The notes: generated from the letters alone by a model not told the origin. A DNA stretch of 42,509 nt from Deltaproteobacteria bacterium (GCA_016218915.1 JACRCQ010000068.1:1-42509); one strand, 5' to 3'; positions 31,464 through 39,783 are shown, counted from the first letter of the stretch. Made by a program: numbers and translations.

Positions 31464-32885
31464 ATGAGCCAGCCCAGATGCGTCCATGCCATCCCCGCTG
31501 CCTCGGACATCCCAACGATCCTGCCGCCAAAGCACCTCCAATCCTGGCTGGTCGGCGTCCTCGCGCTTCTCGCAGCCATCGGCCAGGGCTGCGGCAGCGA
31601 GGCAGATGCCACCGCCCTGCCGCATTCCGCGAGCAAGCCTGTTGGATCGCCAGGCGGGGCCTGCTTCCCCAATGGCACCTGCTACGCCGGCTTGGAGTGC
31701 GACATATCGGGCATCTGCGTTGGTGCCGATGCTGGCGCTTCCGACGCGAAGCCGGCGGATGCGAGCGGAGAGAATGCGGTCCAGCAGGATGGTGCGGCTG
31801 CGGATTCAACTCCGGCAGAAGCTGCCCCTGTGGATCCAACGTGCGCGGACAAGGTCAAGAACGGCAAGGAGTCCGACGTGGATTGCGGCGGAGGGTTTTG
31901 TCCCCCTTGTGACCAGTTCAAGGGTTGCGTGGAGCCCAGCGACTGCTCCTCTGGAATCTGCTCTTCCGGCCTGTGCGCGGTGGATAGCTGCGCGAGCCAG
32001 GGAAGCTTCGAGGAGATCAGCACCGCAGGGCTCAACCACGACCGGCAAGTCTGGGAGTGCGTCAAGATGGCCCGCTCTCGCTGCAACATGACCGGTTGCC
32101 GCAGGGAGGCAATCTCGATCCAGTACGGCTATCCGAGCATCGGCGTGAACACCTGCACCTGGACCTGCCAACGGATCTCCGAGGTGTGCGGGCCCAATGA
32201 GCGGGGGGAGGTCATGATCGACGACACCGGCGATTCCGGGGTCGACGGGGGAGCGGCCACCTACTGCCGATTCGACTGGTCCTCCTGCCCTGCGGGGTGG
32301 GCCATGTACAAGAGCATGACGGAGACGTGGCAAGAGGACGCGTCGAACAGCTGCGGCACCCAGCTGACGGGGTGGCACGAGTGGTCGGACACGCCGCAGG
32401 AGACGATCCAGCTGCAGTGGGACTCCGGCTGGGGCTGCTACTACGGTCCGACCTACATCAGCTCCTACATCGGCCGAATCGGATGCGTGTGCAAGTCGCC
32501 GGATTTGACCGCAGGCGAGTCCGGCCCCGATGCGGGGCCCGGGGGCGTGAGCTGGACCTGCGTGGGAACTGCAGGGGAGCAGGTAACGCTGTCCACGCTG
32601 ATGTGCAATCGGGGAACGGATACGGCGCCGGTCGGCACGCCGCTCACGTTCTTCCTCGGGGATCCCTCGGATCACGATGTGCTCTGCACCGCAGTCACCA
32701 GCGCGCCGCTCGTGGTGAACGACTGCGTGCTCATGACCTGCGATGCCAAGGTGACACCCGGAGCAACCATGCAGATCACGGCTGCCGCCAACGATCCGGG
32801 AACCGGCTCAGCGCCCTATCCGGAGTGCCTCTTGAGAAACAACGTGAAGGTGGTGAGCGGCGTGCAGTGCAACGCGTCGCAATGA
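31464..32885 (+). CDS. Cys-rich lipoprotein with one KNG-ETD-DCGG repeat (473 aa)
   Basis: The ATG follows GGGAGAG. The N-terminal signal is long, with a positively charged start and a hydrophobic core ending in IGQGC; the lipid site would be Cys43. After an Asp/Ala/Glu-rich linker there is one copy (residues of about 131-171) of the Cys-rich unit CADKVKNGKESDVDCGG that is repeated eight times in the lipoprotein at 4818-7526. A central Cys/Trp-rich domain follows (MTGCRREAISIQYG, CTWTCQRI, WGCYYGPTYISSYIGRIGC) that I do not recognise, then a beta-rich C-terminal domain of about 110 residues (LTFFLGDPSDHDVLCTAV, KVTPGATMQITAAA) resembling cell-surface immunoglobulin-like modules. The function is unknown. 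Confidence 0.85.
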   Translation: MSQPRCVHAIPAASDIPTILPPKHLQSWLVGVLALLAAIGQGCGSEADATALPHSASKPVGSPGGACFPNGTCYAGLECDISGICVGADAGASDAKPADASGENAVQQDGAAADSTPAEAAPVDPTCADKVKNGKESDVDCGGGFCPPCDQFKGCVEPSDCSSGICSSGLCAVDSCASQGSFEEISTAGLNHDRQVWECVKMARSRCNMTGCRREAISIQYGYPSIGVNTCTWTCQRISEVCGPNERGEVMIDDTGDSGVDGGAATYCRFDWSSCPAGWAMYKSMTETWQEDASNSCGTQLTGWHEWSDTPQETIQLQWDSGWGCYYGPTYISSYIGRIGCVCKSPDLTAGESGPDAGPGGVSWTCVGTAGEQVTLSTLMCNRGTDTAPVGTPLTFFLGDPSDHDVLCTAVTSAPLVVNDCVLMTCDAKVTPGATMQITAAANDPGTGSAPYPECLLRNNVKVVSGVQCNASQ

Positions 32886-32894
32886 TGCCCACGA

Positions 32895-32922
32895 GCGAGA
32901 GGTCCCTTGGAGACCCTCTCGC
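32895..32922. terminator. strong hairpin between the Cys-rich and FGE-fold lipoprotein genes
   Basis: The arms GCGAGAGGTC (32895-32904) and GACCCTCTCGC (32912-32922) pair over ten bases with one bulged C and a 7-nt loop. It starts 9 nt after the stop codon of the upstream gene. No T-run follows, so it may be a weak terminator, an mRNA-stability element or an attenuator before the next gene. Confidence 0.5.
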
Positions 32923-32940
32923 GGATCAGGGAGGATCGTC

Positions 32941-33987
32941 ATGAGAGCGCGTAACTCGAGCCTGTTCGTCGCCCTTGCCGCCCTGTTGCAGACCCTGGCC
33001 GCTTGCTCGTCTCCAGCAGAGACTCCTGCGCAGTCCCTGGGAGGCGGCGCCGGCAGCGCATTCCACCCCGCCGATGCTGGAGGAAACGCGCCTGACTCTG
33101 GCGGAGGGGCGGGCAGCTCCGGTAGCGTGGGTGCCGGGGGCAAGGCCGGAGCGGGAGCCGGTCCTGCAAAGGACGCGGGGCCCGAAGGATCGGTCGCGGA
33201 CTCCGGAGCGGACGCAGGTGGAGAAGCCCAGACAGCGGATGCCTCGGACGCGAGCCCGGACGGCGCACCTGATGGTTCCGCCTGCGCCTGCGGCCCACTG
33301 GAGCAGTGCTCCCCTGGCCAATTCTGCACGCCCAAGCTGGTTTCGCTTCCTGCGGGCTATTCCATCGACGCCACCGAGGTGACGCGTGCGCAGTACGAAG
33401 CCTGGCTCGACACCTCGCCGGCGCTCAATGGCCAGCCCCCCTGGTGCGCCTCCTGGAACACCGACTACACCCCGTCCTGCGAGTGGCCGCCCACCGCGCA
33501 CCGCAACGAGCCCGTCGTATGCGTGGACTGGTGCGACGCCTACGCCTACTGCAAAGGTGTCGGGAAACGGCTCTGCGGGAGCAGAGATGGGGGACCCAAC
33601 GACTACGACGCCTTCGCCGACGGGAGCAAGAGCCAATGGTTTCACGCCTGCAGCTCAAATAGCGCCAACGAATATCCGTACGGCGCTTCCTACGATGGCA
33701 CGGCATGCAATGGGAAAGGGAAGGGAGCGGCCTGGATGATCGAGTGTGGCAGCCTGGCGAGCTGTCAATCGCCGCTGGCGGACTTCGCCGGAGTATTCGA
33801 TCTTAGTGGGAATGTGTGGGAGTGGGAGGATTCCTGCAACGGGGCTACGGGAAAGGACGACTGGTGCCGCTTGCGGGGCGGATCGTTCGTGAGCGACAGC
33901 GCCTACCTGCGCTGCGCCTCTGCGAACAGCAGTCCTCGCTACAGCGGTGTAGGTCACTTCGTGGGGATTCGCTGCTGCTCGCCGTGA
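32941..33987 (+). CDS. lipoprotein with formylglycine-generating-enzyme (FGE/SUMF1) fold, catalytic cysteines absent
   Basis: The 348-residue product starts after a GGGAGG ribosome site. The lipoprotein signal ends in LAAC with Cys22, and a Gly/Ala/Asp-rich linker follows. From about residue 140 the FGE-sulfatase fold is visible: IDATEVTRAQYEAWL, PVVCVDWCDAYAYCKGVGKRLC, FDLSGNVWEWEDSC and RLRGGSFVSDSAYLRC. In true FGE the sequence after GGSY holds two active Cys (GGSYMC-x4-C). Here those positions are Ser318 and Leu323, so formylglycine formation is not expected. Other family members act as binding scaffolds. No sulfatase gene is nearby. Convergent with the YWT-propeller gene. Confidence 0.9.
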   Translation: MRARNSSLFVALAALLQTLAACSSPAETPAQSLGGGAGSAFHPADAGGNAPDSGGGAGSSGSVGAGGKAGAGAGPAKDAGPEGSVADSGADAGGEAQTADASDASPDGAPDGSACACGPLEQCSPGQFCTPKLVSLPAGYSIDATEVTRAQYEAWLDTSPALNGQPPWCASWNTDYTPSCEWPPTAHRNEPVVCVDWCDAYAYCKGVGKRLCGSRDGGPNDYDAFADGSKSQWFHACSSNSANEYPYGASYDGTACNGKGKGAAWMIECGSLASCQSPLADFAGVFDLSGNVWEWEDSCNGATGKDDWCRLRGGSFVSDSAYLRCASANSSPRYSGVGHFVGIRCCSP

Positions 33988-34009
33988 AGGGATCCCAGCC
34001 CCGGTCCGG

Positions 34010-35218
34010 CTATCTCGCGACGTATCGGATCGTACCGCCCTCTTGGCTCGTCCAGTACACTGCCGACAGGCTCATCACGACGCCAAACGGCCCCTGCTCT
34101 CCTGTGGCGAGGATCTCTGTCTCATCGCTCTCGGTAGCAGTCTTCGCCTTGCAGGCGATCGTGCCCAAATCGTTGTTTGCCCAGCACAAGGAAGTTCCGA
34201 GCTCCGCTATCCCGGTAGGGTTCGACTGACCCAGCGCGATCACGCGAGGCGTACCATTGTACTTGGGCGCGGCCATGACGGCTTGGGCTCCGGCGTCCGC
34301 ATCCCCGTACATGTTGGTCCAGTACACGTTGGCGTTGTCGATGGCCAGCCCCGCAGGACCCGCCTGTCCGGTCGCAAGCACCTCCGGCAACGCATCTGCG
34401 TCCAGGTTCCAGCGCATGACGGTTCCACCCACCACGCATGCCCAGTACACGCCGGTCAAGTCCACCGCGATTCCTCCTGGCGTTGCCTGGTCATGCGCGA
34501 CCTCGCTCTTCTTCCCGCCGGACTTGGGGATACGAAACACCATGCTCGGTGTGGTCCAGTAGACGAAGACGTCGTCGACCGCGATGGTGAGAGCGCTGTT
34601 CTCCCCAGGCGCGATCTCGACTGCAGCGCCGGGCTTCCCTGCGTCGTCCTTTCGAATCTTCCAGACGCCACCTTTGTACTCCGCGGCGTAGTCCGTCCAA
34701 TACACTGCCTCGGAATCTACTGCGATTCCGGTGGGATTCGTGTGGCCCGCCGCGACGACTTCCGGCGTTCCTCCGCCTCGTGCGACGCGCATCACATCGC
34801 CCGGTGCAGCCTGATTCGTCCAATACGCATGCGTGTCGTCCAGAGCAAGACCGGTGGGGCGGGACTGCTCCGACGCCAGCGTCACAGGCTGACATCGTCC
34901 CGCGCTGCAAGCTCCTCCCAGGCAGGAATGCCCGCAGGCTCCGCAGCTCGCGGACGTCGTCGTAAGGTCCGTCTCGCATCCATTGCCCGGGTCGTCGTCG
35001 CAATCCGCGCGATCGGCGGTGCAAGGAGCTGGGCAGTCGACGCACTCCGTATCCGGGGCCGCAGCGGCATCTGCGGTGCCTGTCAGCCCGCCGTCCCTTG
35101 GAACCGAAACGTCGTCGAATGAACGGCACGGCCCTGGGACCCCGAAGAGCGCGAGCGCGAACGCTCCCCCCAACGCGGGTGCGCTGTTGCTCCTGCCCCA
35201 CCCGTGCCTTACACCCAT
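34010..35218 (-). CDS. secreted beta-propeller protein with YWT repeats
   Basis: About 402 residues from the ATG at 35218. The N-terminus has a hydrophobic stretch (GGAFALALFGVPGPC); the Cys at about 31 could be a lipid site, but Pro before it makes the lipobox atypical. A Cys-rich segment follows (CPAPCTADRADCDDDPGNGCETDL and SCGACGHSC), common in myxobacterial secreted proteins. The rest has seven units of about 45 residues with [VA]YWT-type motifs (AYWTNQ, VYWTDY, VYWTTP, VYWACV, VYWTNM, LCWANN, VYWTSQ), each preceded by a G[IL]A[VIL]D strand. Seven units fit one six- or seven-bladed propeller of the YWTD/NHL type. Ligand unknown. The ribosome site is weak, so the start is the least certain part. 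Confidence 0.8.
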   Translation of the reverse strand: MGVRHGWGRSNSAPALGGAFALALFGVPGPCRSFDDVSVPRDGGLTGTADAAAAPDTECVDCPAPCTADRADCDDDPGNGCETDLTTTSASCGACGHSCLGGACSAGRCQPVTLASEQSRPTGLALDDTHAYWTNQAAPGDVMRVARGGGTPEVVAAGHTNPTGIAVDSEAVYWTDYAAEYKGGVWKIRKDDAGKPGAAVEIAPGENSALTIAVDDVFVYWTTPSMVFRIPKSGGKKSEVAHDQATPGGIAVDLTGVYWACVVGGTVMRWNLDADALPEVLATGQAGPAGLAIDNANVYWTNMYGDADAGAQAVMAAPKYNGTPRVIALGQSNPTGIAELGTSLCWANNDLGTIACKAKTATESDETEILATGEQGPFGVVMSLSAVYWTSQEGGTIRYVAR

Positions 35219-35264
35219 CGGTCTACTACAGCATGGCCCCGCCGGGCTTGGCAATCCTGCCGCT

Positions 35265-35804
35265 TCAATGGGCCGGCGCGCTAAAGGCAACCTCAGCCAG
35301 CGGCACCACGCGTGCGAATCGCCGGAGCACCAGGTTGTGATGCGCCACAACCTGGCTCGCCTCCAGCACCGCATTGCGCGTCGTGGTGTGGCAGTCCGAT
35401 GCCAGGACAACCGAAAAGCCTCGGCTCCACGCGCTTCGCACCGTGGTGTCGATGCACCCCTCGGTCGCAAAGCCACATACGCACAGCTCTCGAATCCCTG
35501 CTTCCCGCAGCACGGATTCAAGATTCGAACGCAAGAACGAGTCAGGCGTGTCCTTGTCCACCAGCGGCTCGCCCGGCCTTGGGGCAACGCTCGGGTGGAA
35601 TTCCCTTGCAGGAGACCCACGTGCGAACACGCTTCCCTCTGGGCCTGTATGCTGCACGTGGACGACCAGCACGCCGGCGTGGCGCGCGGATGTCACGAGC
35701 CTTGTGACGTTCGAGAGGAACGATTCCGGCTCGTGAAGCGGCTCAGGCAAGGCGAAAATGCCTGTGACGACATCGACGACCAGGAGCGCTGTGGTGGGAG
35801 CCAT
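35265..35804 (-). CDS. isochorismatase-family cysteine hydrolase
   Basis: A 179-residue protein of the cysteine hydrolase superfamily that includes isochorismatase and nicotinamidase. The catalytic triad Asp11 (VVDVV), Lys84 (VDKDTPDSF) and Cys117 (GFATEGCIDTT) is complete, and the cis-peptide region before the Cys is normal. The residues that bind zinc in nicotinamidases are not evident, so an amidase or hydrolase of another small molecule is more likely. The longer frame to 36068 runs inside the VWA gene and is rejected. The start lies 11 bp after the end of the VWA lipoprotein gene on the same strand, so they are probably one transcript. Confidence 0.9.
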   Translation of the reverse strand: MAPTTALLVVDVVTGIFALPEPLHEPESFLSNVTRLVTSARHAGVLVVHVQHTGPEGSVFARGSPAREFHPSVAPRPGEPLVDKDTPDSFLRSNLESVLREAGIRELCVCGFATEGCIDTTVRSAWSRGFSVVLASDCHTTTRNAVLEASQVVAHHNLVLRRFARVVPLAEVAFSAPAH

Positions 35805-35815
35805 GGCAGCCAGGC

Positions 35816-36925
35816 CTATTGGATCGGCGGAACGTACTTGTCGCAGCTCTCGTCGATCACGGTCACCGCCTGCGTGAAGACGCTCGCGTAGTCCGTGCCA
35901 CAGGCCGACGAATGCAGGTTGCTCGGGAACTTGGCGACGAACTCGGCCCAGTGGGAGCCCTTCGGAGGCCCCTTGCCGTCCTGGCAGCCGTCGAATGCCG
36001 GCGTGAATCCCACCACCACGACCGCGTTGGGATCCCCCTTCTTCGCCTGCACCACGCCGTCGTACCACTCCTGCGGTGTGCCGCTGTCCTCGTAGTTCGG
36101 ATCGTCGCTGATGAACGTGATCACGAGCAGCGCGTCCTCGCGCAGGAAAGCTTCATTGCATCCCCCAGGACCGTTGATCTGCGCCGAGAGCGCAGCCAGC
36201 ATGGCGTCCATCGGGCGCTCCTTGGGGTTGCCCGCGATTCCCACTTGCGCCGCGCAGGCGAACGCTGCGGACACGTTGGCATCGCCCTGCTGGAGGTACC
36301 GCCGTCCGGCCGGGTATGGACACACTGCGTTGCTCGCGAATTCGCCCGCTGGGTGGACGACCCCCGCTCCCAGCGTCCGATCGCACTCCTCGAACACCGT
36401 CTTCTTGATGTACGAGTTGCAGTCGCTGCTGGTCGGATCCACGCCCGTCCAAGGATTGGCCGTGTTGCAGCGTCCCCACGCATCCGTGTCCGTGACCAGG
36501 ATGTGATAGTTGCTCCCTGCGTTGACCGTGTTCTCGATCGCAGAGATGAATCCGGGAAACGCGGCGACCAGCTGCGCCTGGTTGTCCTGCATCGACTCCG
36601 AGTTGTCGACGATGAACAGGAAGTCGATCTTCTCGCACCCTTTGCCCACCGCGCCATCGCCAGCGCCGCCCCCGCCGTCGATGAGGATCGTGCCAGCGCC
36701 CCCGCCCGTGCCCCCGTTGGCTGCCGTGCCGCCTGCACCGCTTCCGCCGGCACCTGTGCCGCCTTGTCCTGCGCCGCCTCCCTTGGTGCTCGCCCAGTTG
36801 GGATCCGCACTCGACGAGTCGGAGCAGCTTGCGATGCCAGCCGTTGCGAGGAGCGCAACGATGAGCGCAGCGGAGGGTTGGAGAATCCGACGTGCCGCAG
36901 TCGATGAGCGCGCGAGGCTTTCCAT
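35816..36925 (-). CDS. VWA-domain lipoprotein with Gly-rich linker (369 aa)
   Basis: I chose the ATG at 36925 because GGGA lies about 8 nt upstream. The signal is long (LIVALLATAGIASC, lipid site Cys34). It is followed by a linker of about 60 residues rich in Gly, Ala and Thr. A von Willebrand A-like domain starts at about residue 98 (CEKIDFLFIVDNSESM) with a complete metal motif D107-N-S-E-S111. Several Cys pairs occur in the domain (CNTANPW, CNSYIKK, CDRTLG), and the last part has DALLVITFISDDPNYEDSG and VVVVGFTPAFDGC, matching VWA strands. These proteins bind partners through the metal. It heads a leftward gene cluster with the cysteine hydrolase and the propeller gene. Confidence 0.9.
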   Translation of the reverse strand: MESLARSSTAARRILQPSAALIVALLATAGIASCSDSSSADPNWASTKGGGAGQGGTGAGGSGAGGTAANGGTGGGAGTILIDGGGGAGDGAVGKGCEKIDFLFIVDNSESMQDNQAQLVAAFPGFISAIENTVNAGSNYHILVTDTDAWGRCNTANPWTGVDPTSSDCNSYIKKTVFEECDRTLGAGVVHPAGEFASNAVCPYPAGRRYLQQGDANVSAAFACAAQVGIAGNPKERPMDAMLAALSAQINGPGGCNEAFLREDALLVITFISDDPNYEDSGTPQEWYDGVVQAKKGDPNAVVVVGFTPAFDGCQDGKGPPKGSHWAEFVAKFPSNLHSSACGTDYASVFTQAVTVIDESCDKYVPPIQ

Positions 36926-36969
36926 GGGTCGTCCCATCCTTCCCATCCACACGATACCCGATTTTCCTA

Positions 36970-38106
36970 TCAGGCAGGATCTGCTTCGAGCATACCGCCC
37001 ACGATCGAGTCGAGCATCTTGTCGAATCGCCGCAGATCAAACCCGGAGCCGGAAGACAGCCAGTCCACGTGCTTCGGATCCTTCTTGCCGCCTCCGAAGT
37101 GCCCGACCACGTCGAGGTGATCCCCCATGCCCGCCCACGCCACCTTGCCCCAGAGCTGGGAACGCACCGGCACCACTCCATCGCTCGCAGCCGCAGGGGG
37201 CACGTGTCCGTACTTGCCAAGCAGGATTTCGTCAGCCGCTCCCTGCGGCGGAGCACACGGATACATCCCATTCTCGAGTGATGTCACCCGGTGCAGCGTC
37301 GCGAAGATCGGGGTCGACATGTTCTGCCACGGTGACAGCAGCGAACGGGCGAAGTGGACGATCCCCGGCGACGGCGCGTAGGAGACCGAGCATTGGTAGA
37401 ACACCTCGGGGTTGTCCTCCACGCCCGCCTGGAAGAGATCCATGGACTCCGGCGACAGCTGGATGATCGCCCCTTGATCATCGCGCAGCAGCCTCAGGTA
37501 GGCGCTCAGATCGTTGCTCGACGCATTGTCGAGCACGCGCACCACCCGATCGGTCAGGGCGTCGATGACGCGAAGCTCCACGCCCAGGGCGTGATCGAGC
37601 GAGCCGATCGCAGCCACCAGCGACGCACTGATCGCCAGCGGAGGGGCGCCGAGCTTGAGCGCAATCACGGTGAGCGCAGACAGGGCGTAGAGCAGACGCT
37701 GCCCGGACACGGTCGCAAAGAAGCTGGCCAGAGGCGTGCCGTAGTGCGGCGTATTCATGGCCGTGACCGATCGAATCCTGGGGTGCCACGGCGGCGTCTC
37801 GCGGTAGCCTCGGACGTTGAACGTGGGCGAAGCCACCAGCCGTGCGTCCAATCCGCCCGTGGAATGGCCCACGAGATGGATCGGTCCGCCATCCCCGAGC
37901 GTGCCCTCGATCTTCGCCATCAGGCGTGCCGCGCGACGACGAATCGAAGCCGTGGGGTGCACGTCGACCACATGCACCTCGACCTCGCGTCCCGCGTCCG
38001 CGAAACGGCGGCGGATGCCTTGCTCCACATGGCCGAAGTAGTCGTAGCTTCCCACGCGTTCGAAGCCGAACAGCCCAGGCGAAAGGTAGACTCGGGATAG
38101 AGGCAT
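36970..38106 (-). CDS. alpha/beta-hydrolase, triacylglycerol-lipase-like
   Basis: A 378-residue protein with the lipase signature GHSTGG and nucleophile Ser82. A likely acid is the Asp in AASDGVVPV and a likely base the His in DHLDVVGHF. The N-terminal RVYLSPGLFGFERVGSYDYFGH carries an oxyanion-type PGLFG motif, as in bacterial lipases and PGAP1-like esterases. There is no signal peptide from the ATG at 38106; a longer frame from 38193 would add about 29 residues with a hydrophobic patch, so export cannot be excluded. It sits 57 bp downstream of the Sel1-repeat gene on the same strand. The substrate is unknown. Confidence 0.87.
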   Translation of the reverse strand: MPLSRVYLSPGLFGFERVGSYDYFGHVEQGIRRRFADAGREVEVHVVDVHPTASIRRRAARLMAKIEGTLGDGGPIHLVGHSTGGLDARLVASPTFNVRGYRETPPWHPRIRSVTAMNTPHYGTPLASFFATVSGQRLLYALSALTVIALKLGAPPLAISASLVAAIGSLDHALGVELRVIDALTDRVVRVLDNASSNDLSAYLRLLRDDQGAIIQLSPESMDLFQAGVEDNPEVFYQCSVSYAPSPGIVHFARSLLSPWQNMSTPIFATLHRVTSLENGMYPCAPPQGAADEILLGKYGHVPPAAASDGVVPVRSQLWGKVAWAGMGDHLDVVGHFGGGKKDPKHVDWLSSGSGFDLRRFDKMLDSIVGGMLEADPA

Positions 38107-38164
38107 CGCCACGGGATCGTGGGCAGGGAGGGGAGCAAGCGCAAGACAAAATGGTGTGGCGGCT

Positions 38165-39220
38165 CTACGGAACCCCGAGCCGCACCGCAGCAAGACACGC
38201 TTCGGCCAGGCCCAGATCGCAGGCTTTTCGATACATCACGCCTGCACGCTTGCGGTCCTTCTTCTGCCCTGTGCCCTGCTCGGCAAACGTGCCCAGCCTC
38301 ATGCACGCTTCCGGGTGCCTCGCGTCGCACGCGCGCCCGAACAGCTCGGTCGCGCGCTTCACATCCTTCGGCACCCCCTGCCCATTCTCGATTGCGAGCC
38401 CCAGGTTGAAGCACCCCCACGAGTTGTCGTGCTCACAGGCGAACGAGTGCAGCTGCGCCGCCCGCGCTTCGTCGCGCACCACCCCCTTGCCTTCCCCCAT
38501 CAGGATCCCGAGATTGGTGCACGCTGCCGGCTCGCCCCCATCGCAAGCGCGACGGTAGTACTCGGCCGAAAGCCCGAAGTCCTGCGCCACCCCGTTGCCG
38601 TACCAGAACACCTCCCCGAGATTCGAGCATGCATTCGCATCCGCGCGCGAGCAGGCGTCGTCGAGCAGCTCCAGCGCGCGCTTCGTGTCGCGCCGCGTTC
38701 CCTGCCCCTTGTGGATCATCCACCCGAGATTCGTGCAGGCCCGCACCGCACCCTGCTTGCATGCGCCCTCGAACAGATCGAGCGCGCGCACAAAGTCCTG
38801 CGTCGCGCCCTCTCCCTTCCAGTACATGTAGCCGAGCCCGTTGCACCCGTCCGCAGACCCGCCCTCGCATGCCTGGCTGAAGAGACGAAACGCATGCACC
38901 AGGTCCAGCGCCACGCCCTTGCCCGACTGGTAGGCCAGAGCGAGCGTCACGCAGCTTCCCAGGTGTCCTGCCCCTTCATCGCATTGCTTTGCGCAGTCAG
39001 GCAGATCCGTGGCAAGGCACTGGCTGCCCACGCGCACCCGCTCCACCGCAGCGTCGACCACCGTCACGATCGGCTTGATCGGGACGGCATCGACCGCGAC
39101 CGTCGGCTCTGGGGGCGCAGGGGGCGCTGCTGGCGGCTCGGTTCGATGCGCGCAGGAAACGGCTGCTGCGATTGCGAGCACGCAGCCGATCGAGCTGGCG
39201 GTGCCAAGAGCGTGCTTCAC
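38165..39220 (-). CDS. Sel1-like repeat lipoprotein
   Basis: A 351-residue product starting at a GTG that shares GTGA with the stop of the preceding gene. The lipoprotein signal ends in AAVSC with Cys23. After a Pro-rich stretch there are about seven Sel1-like repeats of about 36 residues, with the pattern GxGxxxDxxRAxxLFxxACxxGxxxACxNLG, from SCVTLALAYQSGKG to MYRKACDLGLAEACL. Each repeat has Cys residues at equivalent positions, so disulfide-stabilised helical repeats are likely in the periplasm. Sel1 repeats form solenoids that bind other proteins. The coupling suggests a functional link with the upstream small lipoprotein. Confidence 0.92.
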   Translation of the reverse strand: MKHALGTASSIGCVLAIAAAVSCAHRTEPPAAPPAPPEPTVAVDAVPIKPIVTVVDAAVERVRVGSQCLATDLPDCAKQCDEGAGHLGSCVTLALAYQSGKGVALDLVHAFRLFSQACEGGSADGCNGLGYMYWKGEGATQDFVRALDLFEGACKQGAVRACTNLGWMIHKGQGTRRDTKRALELLDDACSRADANACSNLGEVFWYGNGVAQDFGLSAEYYRRACDGGEPAACTNLGILMGEGKGVVRDEARAAQLHSFACEHDNSWGCFNLGLAIENGQGVPKDVKRATELFGRACDARHPEACMRLGTFAEQGTGQKKDRKRAGVMYRKACDLGLAEACLAAVRLGVP

Positions 39221-39783
39221 CGCGCAGGCGCAGAAGCGCGCGGCGCAGCGGATGCCGAGGACGCGGGCCCGCCTGCGCCCGAGTACTTTCGCTCCGCACG
39301 CAGCCCGATGCCGCCATCCTCGTCGCGCGTCTCCGCGCTGACCACGACCGGCGCGGCGAGCGGCGCATCCACATGGATCGTGAACTCACGCGTGGTGGTT
39401 CCGGCTGCCTTGATCGTGATCGACTCTTCCTTGCTGCCCTTCACGAGCTTGGCGCCAGCGGGCAGCTCGATCTTCATGACCAGCGGACGCTGCATCGCCT
39501 CGTTTGCGACGATGTCGACGCCCAGCACGAAGTCTCCCTTTTCCGGGGGAGGGGTGGGGCCCTTGAGCACGAGCTTGAGCGGCGCGGTCATCCGCTCCAC
39601 AGGCGCTGCGGCCGCAGGCGGCTGCGCTGCTGCATCCGGGGCAGCGGCCGCGACCGACTGCGTCGCTGGTGCACTGACAGGCGCGGTTCCCGCGTCTGCG
39701 GCGGCCGGCTCGTTCTTGGAACACCCCATCGCGATTGCGAACAACGAAATCATGATCGCAACCTGAGATCCCTGCTTCAACAT
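39217..39783 (-). CDS. small lipoprotein with beta-sandwich-like domain (188 aa)
   Basis: I chose the ATG at 39783 because GGAGG lies 5-9 nt before it; the longer frame adds only ten residues. The lipoprotein signal ends in IAMGC with Cys21. An Ala/Pro-rich linker of about 50 residues is followed by a beta-rich domain (LKLVLKGPTPPPEKGDFVLGVDIVANEAMQRPLVMKIELPAG, REFTIHVDAPLAAPVVVSAE). It looks like an immunoglobulin-like or transthyretin-like sandwich. No family is recognised. It is translationally coupled to the Sel1-repeat gene and divergent from trpS across a 129-bp gap. Confidence 0.8.
   Translation of the reverse strand: MLKQGSQVAIMISLFAIAMGCSKNEPAAADAGTAPVSAPATQSVAAAAPDAAAQPPAAAAPVERMTAPLKLVLKGPTPPPEKGDFVLGVDIVANEAMQRPLVMKIELPAGAKLVKGSKEESITIKAAGTTTREFTIHVDAPLAAPVVVSAETRDEDGGIGLRAERKYSGAGGPASSASAAPRASAPAR

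Noticed and set aside
32941..33987. Functional formylglycine-generating enzyme
   Set aside because: Both catalytic Cys positions after the GGSF motif are replaced (Ser318 and Leu323).
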